Assembly: GCA_977006965.1 (NCBI GenBank)
Contig: OZ345365.1
Location: 806,001-870,000 of the forward strand
Direction of reading: 5' to 3'
Length of the DNA stretch: 64,000 nt
Origin: Phymatolithon calcareum
Lineage: Eukaryota > Rhodophyta > Florideophyceae > Hapalidiales
How positions within the stretch are numbered: the stretch's first letter is position 1; each line of letters opens with the position of its first letter. The translations under genes and the position numbers were made by a program. Under the pieces are notes generated by a model that saw only the letters and a program-made list of their open reading frames with translations, made no database searches and had not been told where the DNA came from. Of the stretch, positions 1-9,266 are shown piece by piece.

Positions 1-939
1 AGGATGCGCTTTCGAAAAAATGCCAATGCACTACATCTGATTGATGACCGGAGAAATCCTCAATGTTCCGTTACTCTTTCAACTCTTCAATGTATTTTTA
101 GTACAAACTTCTAGAATGACGAAGAAGTCGCCGTCGGTAAAATGTCAGCTCAGGTCCACGAGATAGAGGAACTTCGAAGGGAACAACGTTACAGAATCTT
201 TCAGAAAGTCAGGCTCTCTGTCACGAAATTTCAGTTTCGAGCGTATTATTGAGACCGGCTAAGGGTATTCGAAATGTGCAACTTTGGAACCGGTATGTTC
301 TCGTCGAGGTCTAAGGTCGAGGATCTTATCCCTCGGTATCTTAGTGAAGCAAATTTCGATGGTTGTTTTCTTACTTGCTTGCCGAACTCCATCGACGGAT
401 GAGTTCCGCCGCTTTTATAGTGTTCTGAGAAGAGCACAAGGAAATCATAATATCTCCTATGCTTGCCTTGTGCTCCAATTCCGTACCCTACAATTGGTAT
501 TCCTAAAATTGGATCTTGCGCCCAAGTGGTAAACTCAGTAAAATAAAGAAATGTACTAAAGAAACCGTATGTCCGCCTTGCGAATCGCTTGGATACAGTT
601 TCGTGTAACTATAAGAATGCGCTCGTGTTCTGCAGTCAATAGCTTCCTTTTTGCTTCTGAATTTCGCTTCGATTATTACCAGCCTTCATCCTGCTTCCTC
701 TCTCAAGTCTTCTCGATTGCCACCCCATCGCTTATATCGATTTTGTAACACTCTCTGCCAACAAAACATTTTTTGGGTAGATATGCTTCGTCGGAGCAAC
801 CAGGCCAGAAGAGAATTGAGAGGTTCAACAACCTTCCCAGATTGACCCAACTCAACCTTGTCGACCACCAGTACTGCTGCACTCTCAATGTCGACAAGTT
901 ATATTGTGGCTTGCTTGAGATGCGATCCTTCACTCGCTG
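1..939. other. No gene recognised
   Basis: Both strands contain only short open frames (under about 85 codons) with no recognisable domain, and most lack an ATG. I see no tRNA, LTR or TIR structure here. Confidence 0.5.
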
Positions 940-1515
940 CTGTGAGTATTTCCTTTTTTGCTATCGGATTCTCCAACCTACTGGCAGAGAGCTGCTTATC
1001 ACACCTCACGAATAGCGTATGAACTGGGCTCCGGAGAAATGTTAAGAATGGAAAAGGCATTAGACTCCGTACTACTCTACAGCGTCACCATAATTGATAA
1101 TATGCAGAACGACGAGTCCCTGTATTAGGGACCAAGCGATATACTAGAATGAACAAGTTACGAAAAGTTGCTCCAGTACAGTCTTAAGAGTGTTAATGAG
1201 GGCTTTCAAATAAAGAACTAAACAGTTGCAAAAAAACCCTCACAAATAACGTTTCTATACTATCACTGTCCGGTCTAACGGCTACTGCGATACGCATGGG
1301 CGAGTCAGTGAAATAACTTGGCGAGCTCTTGATGCCTCCCATACTTTGATTATTTCGACTTTTGGGTTTGCACGTTATTACGACTTGACAATTACGGGAG
1401 GCCTCCCGAGGATGTCGCTCTATGGTCTCCCATAATTCGTGTGCTTCCTGTGTCTTCCTTAGCCTTTTTGTTATCCCACTGACCAAGCTCACATTTGCAA
1501 GCCACTGTCTTGTTC
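940..1515. repeat. Dispersed repeat R1, copy 1
   Basis: The segments 955-1016 and 1246-1515 match 42210-42285 and 42286-42555 in the same order and orientation, with many substitutions. Landmarks shared by both copies are 'gattctccaacctact' and 'tttgattatttcga'. This copy carries about 230 bp (1017-1245) that the other lacks, so it has either an insertion here or a deletion there. No protein is recognised and the class of repeat is unknown. Confidence 0.6.
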
Positions 1516-1549
1516 ACTGACCAAGCTCACATTTGCAAGCCACTGTCTT
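1477..1549. repeat. Direct tandem duplication, period 38 bp
   Basis: The segment beginning 'cactgaccaagctcac' occurs at 1477 and again at 1515, essentially without change. The related repeat at 42.5 kb has a single copy of this segment. The duplication is therefore local and probably recent. Confidence 0.85.
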
Positions 1550-1940
1550 CAAAATAAGTACATAAAGTTCTGCCCTTCAATAGATCTCATTCGGGAGCAG
1601 GTTAGGGCCAGCATCATGCAAGCTACAACCATGCATGAAGTCGGCGTTTAGACTCTGCGCCCTTAATGTCGGTATTAGTGCGACACTAAATAGTCGTAGG
1701 AGTGCGATCCAGAAGCATGTACGAACCGGAACTTAGTGGCGGACTAGTTTTCACTCGTGTCAGTTGGAGACCGGTTTTCGTCAACCCGGCCAATCCATAG
1801 AGTATTTTAACACAATGAGCTCATCCTTAAAATTGTTCTCAGGACTGGGACATGGGGAGACAAGATTTGGCGTACCACTGTCTAGTACAACCTAGTTCCT
1901 GTCCGCATCGCCATTTGTTGAAGCCCGAAATGGTGATATG
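1550..1940. repeat. Remnant of array unit (copy 0): terminal part joined by a deletion
   Basis: Bases 1550-1665 match the late part of the array unit at 12960-13100 and 22080-22200. Bases 1666-1940 match the unit tail at 13863-14151, which is again seen, shortened, at 22484-22609. In the complete units these two blocks are separated by several hundred bases. Here they are fused at a short sequence present at both breakpoints ('atgttggtattagt' with one mismatch). This is the trace of an upstream copy of the same unit. Confidence 0.7.
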
Positions 1941-3150
1941 AGCGTCTTTGCCCTTGGATACAAATTTACAGGACGTACGACAGCCCACTCTGAGATGAAC
2001 AGAGCTCATTAAGTATCTTGATGAGAGGATGCTTCACGACTTTTTAAGTGGTTCTAAGAATCGCTCTTCTTAATCAGAAGGCTGCTTTTCGCAAGATTCT
2101 CTAAGGTTACCTACTTTTTGCATAAACCTTCTCTATTTGAAGCGAAGCACATACTTCTTTTCACGCACTGGCTATTTCAATGCTTCCCATACTCCTGGAA
2201 AGAGCAAGCAAGAAACGAAGATTCCGAACTAGATGAAGCTCTCAAGTATATTCAAACGTAATGCCCAAACAACGACTTCCCGATATTCAAAAAGAGATAC
2301 TGGAAATGGCAGTTGATTCTGTCCAAAGAAATGTCCGAAACCAATTACTTAAATGAGAACGTAAGCGAAATATTGTAGCCCAACGAAAAGTCTCTCAGGT
2401 GCAATAATAATAGAAAAAGAGAGCTTCAATTAAACAGATATCCAATCCAATCCTTCTCTATTGGCGTTTATCTTGCAAAAAGCACTGTTTAGGGGTTTTA
2501 AAAATTGAGTACGTGAAGCGGGGTGGATATTGTTTTGCAAACTGAATTCTAAAAGTCTAAATGAAATCATTCATTCACAGGACACCACGCATCCCCGATA
2601 TAGCTCCGTGCGATGAGCAGGACATTGAGGGTGTAGTTTAGTCAACTATATACCAATCCTGGAAAGGGGGATATATTATACCTTGTAAAAAATAATTCAT
2701 ATTTGAATATATTCGAATATGTATTTATATTTATTTATTCAGCTGCAATCTGTTGGATAAATAATTCATTCATAGCCTCGATAGAATAAAATAATTTATT
2801 TTTGCAGGAGGGAGAATACTTTTAGAATTACTCTCCCTGTCTGATTCTGAAGGTGCTCGTACTTGTCTTTTCTATTACTACTAATTTTGCTCCCAAATAG
2901 AACATGTTTTCTTGCCTGCGTAACGTTGCAACATTACACTCACTTGATTGATATCAATAGTACGTGTCTCGCTTATAGACTACAACGTACTATGATTTGA
3001 ACGTTGATGAGAACATTAGAACCATCTTTCCGACAATTAGCTGTTATCAGGATTGCTGCAATGTCTAAACACTAGTACTTAAATTGCGACCCGGGCAAGT
3101 CAAATCACTCAAATCCAAGCCAACCTCCATCACTTCATTAACTTCTATCA
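1941..3150. other. AT-rich spacer with one retroposon 3' fragment
   Basis: No coding region is recognised. About 2350-2425 matches the short retroposon tail at 36018-36096 (shared 'gagaacgtaagcga' and 'ctctcaggtgcaat'). Around 2490-2530 there is a weak match to the minus-strand C-terminus of the LINE family with the 3' hairpin. Bases 2690-2810 are very AT-rich. Confidence 0.45.
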
Positions 3151-3195
3151 ATTGCACATCTTTATGAGCGTCCTTTTATTTGGACTACTGGAATC

Positions 3196-3708
3196 ATGCC
3201 ACACAAGTCAACTCTTGGGAAACGAGTCAGGGAAATCTTTTTTAGCCAGGACAACGAAGACGACGATTGCGTTCGGAGATGCCTCTGTGGCACTACCAGG
3301 AAGCAGAAGGGCAGTGGTTATGCCAATCTGTTATCGCACGTGCGAGCCAAGCATCCAGAGGAATTGAAAGATCTTCAGGAAACCGACTCTTCTCTCGTGT
3401 CATCGACATGCACACCATCGATTAATTCAAGTGACAAGGCGGCTTACTTCTACAAACCTAAAGTGGTCGCGGCTCATGGTTGGGTGCATTTTGTTGTGTC
3501 GACTCTGCTGCCGTTTTCCGTTGTCGAGCAAGAGGCGTTTCGAAAGCACATCAAATACCCCAACCTTTCTACGAAGTCCGTTGTCAAGTACATGGGCCAC
3601 CTCACCAAGTGCGATAATGGAATGAGAATATATTCCAATAATTCATATTCACTTTTGACCCTCTCCATGAATAAATTACTTATGCATTTAACTTTCTTGA
3701 TTAAATAA
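3196..3708 (+). pseudogene. hAT-type transposase N-terminal fragment with BED zinc finger
   Basis: From the ATG at 3196 the frame runs 170 codons. Residues 29-53 form a BED-like finger: Cys29 and Cys31, a Gly-rich linker, then His48 and His53 in 'LLSHVRAKHPEE'. Residues 104-137 carry 'LLPFSVVEQEAFRKHI' followed by a Lys/Tyr-rich stretch, the pattern of the region after the finger in hAT transposases of protists and oomycetes. Homology appears to stop near residue 140 (about 3612). The remaining codons are AT-rich filler with no relation to a transposase. A complete hAT transposase has some 600-800 residues, so the RNase H-like catalytic core is absent. The piece could bind DNA but could not transpose. 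Family assignment comes from motif recognition only. Confidence 0.6.
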
Positions 3709-3767
3709 TCTATTCTAACGCGAAAGCGAGCTGTGAATATATTGAAAATGAATTATTTACAATATCC

Positions 3768-3900
3768 GATATATGTTGATTTATTTTAAAAACACCCAAG
3801 ACCTCACTGTGAGTACCGGGAGGACAAACCGCTGGAACATAGGTGCGTTGCACACGATCATCACAAAGCCGAGGGGAGCAGTGAAAGACATGGGGAAACT
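3768..3900 (-). mobile_element. LINE family C 3' end followed by an array-unit scrap
   Basis: Bases 3768-3815 read on the minus strand as the 3' end seen at 46679-46725 (+) and 59590-59640 (-): 'cttggg', then 'TTTTAAAATAAATC', then 'atatc'. Bases 3820-3870 match the array unit at 10460-10520, 19335-19380 and 29945-29995 ('cataggtgcgttgcacacga'). Both are short and carry no coding sequence. Confidence 0.5.
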
Positions 3901-4231
3901 TGTCAAATCTCAAAGCCAACGGACAAGAAGCATTAAGATAATCTATGTAAACGCACACTGCAGTATCACTTCGCAGTGCATCAAGATAACACTGCAGAGC
4001 TTCACGTACCCAGAGCGCCAAGCTCACAGTCATCCACATCATCATCTACAGGATGTCCGAGATGTTACGGGAGGAGCGCAATTATGGGCTCTCGTTGAAT
4101 CATTCCTCGTTCCTTTCCGTCACCCACGAAATAAGTTTTCTTCGAATCAAGCTGTTACTTGTGCATATCAAAGGCTCACAAGTATTCGGGCTACATTTAC
4201 AGTTGTTTAGTTTGACACCATAATGGGTAAC

Positions 4232-4541
4232 TGTCGGTCAAAACCGTGAAAAGTGTTCGGGATGAAAAACAAGATCTAGTGATCCTGTCCTTTACTTCTT
4301 CCCTTCTGCCGAGTCTGCTAGTCAGAACTTCGGCAGGGGCTTATGTAGAGCAAAGGAGTGCTGCCTAATTGCAGCACTCGGTAGTCACAAGTCATGTGCT
4401 ACCCACGATGTTAAATGGTAAGACTAGTAAAGGTTGAATTGTGCTTAGGAGTGTGTACGTAAGTTGTCACCTTGGGAAAACCATCATGCATCGGAACAAT
4501 CATGTACCGTGTTGATGTAGTATTGACAGTGACCCAAGACA
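4232..4541 (-). repeat. Long terminal repeat, left copy (3' LTR in element orientation)
   Basis: 310 bp, TGTCGG...AAGACA, identical to 5843-6152. The preceding 5 bases GTAAC are the target-site duplication. No obvious TATA box or AATAAA could be assigned on either strand. Confidence 0.92.
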
Positions 4542-4611
4542 TTCAACCCTTTCTCTAATCGCAGAGAACTCTATCTTCTAAAGTCAATACAAACAATCAA
4601 CGGGCGCAAAA

Positions 4612-5727
4612 TTAACACCTGTGTGTGCACAGTATGCACACAAACACTGCATCAGATAGTAACAGAACGAAACCAACGAGCAATAGTGTGGGGGCGGTTT
4701 CTTGCTCCGTCCAAAAAACGACACAATGGCCGGTCGCCCTCAGACGGCCCAGTTCCAGCATCATGACAACCCTGCGCCTAAGAGCAATGCTCACTCCCGG
4801 AGATTCGGGCGGTCGTCCACGGCGACGACGTCGAGAGCGACGCAATGTCAATATAGGCGCTGCGCGCCTCCGAGCAATGAAAAGTCCCGAATTTTCGGGG
4901 GGTCTTCCTCGGCGACGTCGGCTAGAATGATCACTGGTGCATATGCCTTTGCAGGCACTGTCAGGAAACAGTACATGAGTAAAAGGAAACAAGTTGAATG
5001 GCACAATATCGGGCGGTTTTCGCGGCGTCGGCAAAAACGTCTGAGTCACTGGGGCAGAATTACAGCCAGAAAATTGCAGAGTTTTTTCCGTGAGACATTC
5101 GCCGTCGAGACTGGGCACTTTCCCTCCGATCGTCATGCGTTGCGAATTCAAGTGCACGACCGAACGGAACGGCGGAGACACTGCCGGTGCGGCTGCGGTG
5201 AATGACTTTGGCGGTTTCCGAAAAGGCGTTTGCGAAGAGACGTACCTCGCGACACGAGATGTCAATTCCATACGTGAACGGGCGATGACAGCTCTAATCA
5301 CGGCATCGCGGGCAGCGCGGCGCTTCTCTTGTTCAGCGCGTTGCTGTTCGGCGAACGCCTCCAACTCGCACTCTTTCTGCTTTTCGGTAAGAAGAAACAC
5401 CAAAACGGTGCGCTCGAGCGCAAAACCATCCGCGCAAGTCGTCCCTGGTAGAATGAAGCTAATGAGTTCAGCGAACATTTTTGAGCGAGCACCAGGACTC
5501 TTCTCCTCTTCTTCAAACCTTTGCGAGAACGAAGCGCAACCTTTTTCGACATTTGTCACGAGCTCGGGGTTGATCTCCCGCAAACGTTCAAGACGTTCAA
5601 GTGTCAGCGTTATGGCGAGCATCCGTCCGGGTGCGACAGGACTGAGACGGTGGAAAGGACTGCCGATGGGCCTCTGACGATGGACACGACGGTCGATCGG
5701 CCTCAGGCGGTAGTGGTCGAACGTCAT
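4612..5727 (-). CDS. 371-aa ORF of the small LTR element, two AT-hooks, possible gag-like protein
   Basis: The ORF starts at ATG 5727, about 115 bp inside the right LTR, and ends 70 bp before the left one, so it fills the element. Residues 41-75 and 112-152 are charged and probably helical, the latter very rich in Glu, Lys, Arg and Ala. Residues 270-278 and 299-308 each contain RRRRGRPPE, the GRP core of an AT-hook that binds the AT-rich minor groove. These two motifs sit in an internal duplication of about 30 residues. The C-terminus (about 340-371) is hydrophobic and Cys-containing. No CCHC knuckle, protease or polymerase motif is present. Position and composition suggest a gag-like or DNA-tethering role, but that is inference. 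Shorter plus-strand frames across the same DNA look like its shadow. Confidence 0.6.
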   Translation of the reverse strand: MTFDHYRLRPIDRRVHRQRPIGSPFHRLSPVAPGRMLAITLTLERLERLREINPELVTNVEKGCASFSQRFEEEEKSPGARSKMFAELISFILPGTTCADGFALERTVLVFLLTEKQKECELEAFAEQQRAEQEKRRAARDAVIRAVIARSRMELTSRVARYVSSQTPFRKPPKSFTAAAPAVSPPFRSVVHLNSQRMTIGGKVPSLDGECLTEKTLQFSGCNSAPVTQTFLPTPRKPPDIVPFNLFPFTHVLFPDSACKGICTSDHSSRRRRGRPPENSGLFIARRRAAPILTLRRSRRRRRGRPPESPGVSIALRRRVVMMLELGRLRATGHCVVFWTEQETAPTLLLVGFVLLLSDAVFVCILCTHRC

Positions 5728-5842
5728 GATGACCCTTATGCGAAAATCATCTTCAACGAATACATGGAAAAAAAATTATCGTGCGGGGATAGTAACGGCG
5801 TTCAACGTTTATTTGTTACGGCGTTCGACTTTGATTTGCAAA

Positions 5843-6152
5843 TGTCGGTCAAAACCGTGAAAAGTGTTCGGGATGAAAAACAAGATCTAGTGATCCTGTC
5901 CTTTACTTCTTCCCTTCTGCCGAGTCTGCTAGTCAGAACTTCGGCAGGGGCTTATGTAGAGCAAAGGAGTGCTGCCTAATTGCAGCACTCGGTAGTCACA
6001 AGTCATGTGCTACCCACGATGTTAAATGGTAAGACTAGTAAAGGTTGAATTGTGCTTAGGAGTGTGTACGTAAGTTGTCACCTTGGGAAAACCATCATGC
6101 ATCGGAACAATCATGTACCGTGTTGATGTAGTATTGACAGTGACCCAAGACA
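5843..6152 (-). repeat. Long terminal repeat, right copy (5' LTR in element orientation)
   Basis: 310 bp, identical to 4232-4541, followed by the duplication GTAAC at 6153-6157. Confidence 0.92.
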
Positions 6153-6157
6153 GTAAC

Positions 6158-6830
6158 ACCTTACTACCATATGTGGACTTGAAATCACCGTTAGTCATTT
6201 TGTCTCAATACTTTGTTCATGGGGCAGTTGGCAAGAATCCACCTTGCACAGCTAGACCCTACTTAAGCGGAAAGCTTCTGCCAAACTTACAATAAACTCA
6301 GATTTCCACAAGAGTTCAAGGTTCGCGCCTGAAAGGGACGCTCAAGTCTACATCTGGCACTAGTAGCAGAGAAGTATGGGTAGAAAGTTCAGAATGCAGA
6401 GGTAGGTGAAATTTATGTCAACGTAGATCACGACATGTGGCCTATTATCAGACATGTTGTCCAGCGGAAATATCCAGAATATCAAATGTAGAACAGTTGG
6501 GAATCCGATTCTAAAGCTGAAAAGTGAAATTCTGATAAACACTTGTCGAAACTTCGCTCCGAAAGGACAAGCTCTCATTCTCAGAGCTCCCTCATATTGA
6601 GAAGTAATTTCCCTCTGTTATTCTTTTCAGGTTTCAATTGCAACTCCATCGCCCATTGAAAGAGACGGGACCCTGCTATCGATTTGAAGCAGTTCAAGTT
6701 GGTATTTTTGAGTGAAACATAAATCTTCACTCTCTTGCCGGAAAAAGAAAACTTCCGGCTACACATAGAGAATTACTTGGGCACGTTTGCAACATAATGA
6801 GCCAAGGAGAATATAAATAGAAACAGTTTT
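6158..6830. other. No gene recognised
   Basis: Only short frames occur. The stretch is the flank between the LTR element and the first array unit, and no repeat relationship to the rest of the window was noticed. Confidence 0.45.
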
Positions 6831-7089
6831 TATGACATCTAGTATAAGGCACTTTGGTAAAAGGAGCTTTTACAATAAAACATAACATATCCCCTATAAG
6901 ACATTTTGCAGACTCAGAGCCTACACTAATCAGAGGGAACCTGGAGTATTCATTGATTTCAAGAACAGATGTTGTCGATTTCAAAGTATGCCGATACAAT
7001 CCGGTTCATAATTTGGTATCTTCCAGATCTAGTACCGTCCCCACTTCCATCGTTCTCATCCGGATTCATCCATTCATAAACTCCATCTC

Positions 7090-7572
7090 TTAGTCAACTT
7101 GTTCCACTTCGTCATCTGTGGCATCAGGATTTGGGGCAGCATAGGCACAGTAGCACGGCAGCTCCTTCTTCAAGTTCTCGAATACGGCGCGGATGTCTTG
7201 AACAGTGTAATAGTCCCATTCCGATGTATTCGGAAGGGCATCTTGCATGGCCTGGAAGGCGTCTTCCAGAGACTCGCCATTGTGCTGGATGGTCATCGGG
7301 TCATAGCCATGAACCTTGGCCATTGCGATGATGAGGCAGTCCAGAGTAATGTTGTCGGGCATCTCCCAAAGCTCGTAAACGTAATGTTTAGGAGTGCAGC
7401 AGGGCTTGAATGCAATAGAGACAAAATAGCGCCCATGGAATGTGTCGTCATCGGTCTCCATTGCATCATCCGCCGTTAGCGCACGAAACGCGGCATTTCG
7501 ACAAAAGTCCCTCAGAAGAAGAGCTAGACTGGGATCAATATCATCGCCTTCACTCGAGTTGCTGCTCGACAT
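7090..7572 (-). CDS. Acidic 160-aa protein of the array unit, copy 1
   Basis: ATG at 7572. The protein has a Ser-rich acidic N-terminus (MSSSNSSEGDD), a helical segment LALLLRDFCR, a central conserved block 'TPKHYVYELWEMP' then 'NITLD' and 'HGYDPMTIQ', a block 'EWDYYTVQDIRAVF' and 'ELPCYCAY', and an acidic tail. There is no signal peptide or membrane segment, so a cytosolic or nuclear place is expected. Two further intact copies lie at 14517-15002 and 25879-26361. No copy has a frameshift although the flanks are full of indels. Across the codons for ELPCYC, copies 1 and 2 differ at four sites, all silent. I do not recognise the family with confidence. The central pattern faintly recalls pRiA4b ORF3-like domains, but that is speculative. 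Confidence 0.7.
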   Translation of the reverse strand: MSSSNSSEGDDIDPSLALLLRDFCRNAAFRALTADDAMETDDDTFHGRYFVSIAFKPCCTPKHYVYELWEMPDNITLDCLIIAMAKVHGYDPMTIQHNGESLEDAFQAMQDALPNTSEWDYYTVQDIRAVFENLKKELPCYCAYAAPNPDATDDEVEQVD

Positions 7573-7630
7573 GATGAAATGGTTGCTATGTGGTTGTATG
7601 GAGTGCTCTGCCCGTCAAAGGGGGGCACGT

Positions 7631-7640
7631 CTTTTATAGC
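7631..7640 (-). promoter_or_regulatory. TATA box of acidic ORF, copy 1
   Basis: The minus strand reads GCTATAAAAG, 59-68 bases before the ATG at 7572. The same element stands at the same distance before the other two copies, while nearby sequence differs. It fits a TATA-type core promoter with a short leader. Confidence 0.65.
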
Positions 7641-7850
7641 AAAAACACAGGACTGCGGCGGAGAATTGCACTTGTAATTTAAAACGAAGTGCAATTCCCT
7701 CTTCTTTCCAGCATTGCAAATTCGCCGAATGAATGTAGACACAGTTTCTTTGCGCTTCAGATTGTTGAGATCAGCCAACAGTGGCAAATTCAATGCATCA
7801 CTCTGACCTCCTTTTTCGAGCATGTCAGATTTCTCACGACCGCCTCCCAG

Positions 7851-7970
7851 ATGCCCAAATATGAAGCTCGAAGACTATATAGGGCTTTCATTTTCAGGTC
7901 TGCCAGTGAATGTCTAACAGCGATTTACAAGCACTACAGCAAAGAGGACAAGGAAAAATTTGCCGTATAA
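7851..7970 (+). CDS. Short ORF divergent from the acidic gene, copy 1
   Basis: ATG at 7851 gives 39 residues beginning MPKYEARRLYRA and ending YSKEDKEKFAV. Copy 2 (15166-15345) keeps the same C-terminal frame and stop (YSKEDKEKCAI). Copy 3 at about 26640-26765 has lost it through a two-base insertion. The peptide is basic and amphipathic. It lies head-to-head with the acidic gene, about 280 bp apart. No function is known, and at this length the conservation could reflect recent common origin. Confidence 0.3.
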   Translation: MPKYEARRLYRAFIFRSASECLTAIYKHYSKEDKEKFAV

Positions 7971-8799
7971 CCTTTATTCCGAAAGCTCGTCATCTCTGAC
8001 TCTTTCGCTGGAAGCTCGCCTTATGCTGGAAGGACCATTGGAAGAATTCAAATCCGCATTCCATTGTTAAAATCCGTTTTCCAGAGACTGGCTGGGACCA
8101 TCTCTAAGCTGTTCGCCTTAAATCCTTTAATGAAGGATATGCTTAGATCCTCTGTGATTGAACATCACTGTATCATAGTGCAAGTTCACAAAAACCCGAC
8201 GCTTCAAGGGGCATAGTAGATAAGGAGAAAAAAGAGTGGGATGGCTTGAAAGGAAGAAAGAGTGAAAACACCAGAAAAATAGAATACACTTTACTATGTT
8301 GGCGTAGTCCTCCGCCATCGGCGTTGAGACAGGCGCACAAAAAGGGCTACGGTGACCTAGAACACGATTGCAGCCGTACTGTTCTGCTCGGAGAAGGTTA
8401 GTGTCAGAAAGGAGCGGAAGCTCTCGAACTCCGAGAGCAAGCTACCTTGATCGTGCCCGATCGAAGCCATCGGACTATATTCGAAGATCTCACCTTTTAC
8501 TCTACTCATAGGAAGGAACTAATATCATATACTACTGGTAGAGATGCGAAAAGAGATTCGATTCACTTTTGTCCCGTCAAATCACGTACATGGGAAACAT
8601 GTGGATCGCGATCCAATTTACGATAGGAATAAGCACTCGCCACTTCTGCTCCTCAATCGAGAAAGAAAGAGAGTCGTCAAACAACTGTACAGAGCGAGTA
8701 TCGATACAGCCCACACTCCGCAAGAGAAGAGTGCTCTGTATTCAGGAGCCGACCAGACATAACGGCCCTGGGCACGGAATGGAATTGATACCGTGAGAG

Positions 8800-8895
8800 A
8801 CTCTTTACCAAACTCAAATTTCTGAACAATGAGAAGCTGTTGCACAACAGCTTTATATGCTTACTTTCCGTTTGAGCGATGTTTCGGCAATAAAG
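8800..8895 (+). mobile_element. Old LINE-like 3' end with hairpin, inside unit copy 1
   Basis: The sequence 'ctgaacaatgag', a hairpin AAGCTGTTG/CAACAGCTT (8834-8853), then 'gcaataaagaaa' parallels the 3' end of the LINE at 15505-15809 (hairpin GGGGTTG/CAACCCC, then 'gcaataaagaagaag'). The unit at 16480-16580 has the same insertion, so it predates duplication of the unit. Confidence 0.5.
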
Positions 8896-8964
8896 AAAAA
8901 AACCAGAATCGTCTGAAGGACACTTTCAGCCCTTCAGTGTCAAAAGCAGAGCGGTTGAGAAGTT

Positions 8965-9254
8965 TGTTTGTTTGTTTATTGCAGGTTACTCGAATTACAC
9001 AAAGTGTACATTATTCAACATCTAGGGGTCCTCTAAATGCTCCTGATATGGATCCATTCCTGGTACTCGCGTATCTGCTTCGCGCTAGTACTGCTGCACA
9101 CCACTTCATGGCGACATCCGTGTGCCCTTTGCGGAACGTTAATGCAATTCTTGCTTGTGACAGGACTCGAACGGGCGACACATTCCTGCCTGTATCATAC
9201 CGAAATATGCGCACAGGTGCGCGGAGGCAGTTTTACCACTATACCACAGGTGAA
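8965..9254 (-). mobile_element. tRNA-derived SINE, minus orientation
   Basis: On the minus strand the element begins with a tRNA-like head: A box (complement of 9230-9246, TGGTATAGTGGTAAAAC) and B box (complement of 9163-9172, GTTCGAGTCC). A unique body of about 180 bp follows, then a 3' tail TGCAATAAACAAACAAAC. It is flanked by the 12-bp duplication 'ggttgagaagtt' (8953-8964 and 9255-9266). Unit copy 2 has the corresponding empty site at about 16630-16645. A second, plus-oriented member is at 16809-17097. RNA polymerase III transcription and LINE-dependent retroposition are inferred from structure. Confidence 0.88.
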
Positions 9255-9266
9255 GGTTGAGAAGTT

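Larger units (their letters stand above)
4232..6152 (-). mobile_element. Complete small LTR retroelement (non-autonomous, TR-GAG-like)
   Basis: Two direct repeats of 310 bp (4232-4541 and 5843-6152) are identical by inspection. Each starts TGT and ends ACA, and the pair is flanked by the 5-bp duplication GTAAC (4227-4231 and 6153-6157). The internal region is only 1301 bp and holds one long ORF on the minus strand. There is no reverse transcriptase, integrase or protease. On the minus strand a purine run (AGAGAAAGGG) sits just inside the left LTR, where a polypurine tract is expected, which supports minus-strand orientation. No canonical tRNA primer site was recognised. Identical LTRs imply recent insertion, so proteins from another element must have mobilised it. 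Confidence 0.9.

Noticed and set aside
5090-5677. 195-codon plus-strand ORF inside the small LTR element
   Set aside because: It lies antisense to the 371-codon ORF that fills the element. Its Ser/Arg-rich composition is typical of a shadow frame.
8127-8318. Minus ORF conserved between units 1 and 2 (also 15828-16208)
   Set aside because: The 63-codon part is open in both, but almost all differences change amino acids and the longer frame is shifted in unit 1. It shows no coding constraint.
9160-9250. tRNA gene (and a second at 16809-16905)
   Set aside because: A and B boxes and a tRNA-like head are present, but each continues into a shared body of about 200 bp with an (AAAC)n tail and target duplications. 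They are SINEs, not tRNA genes.
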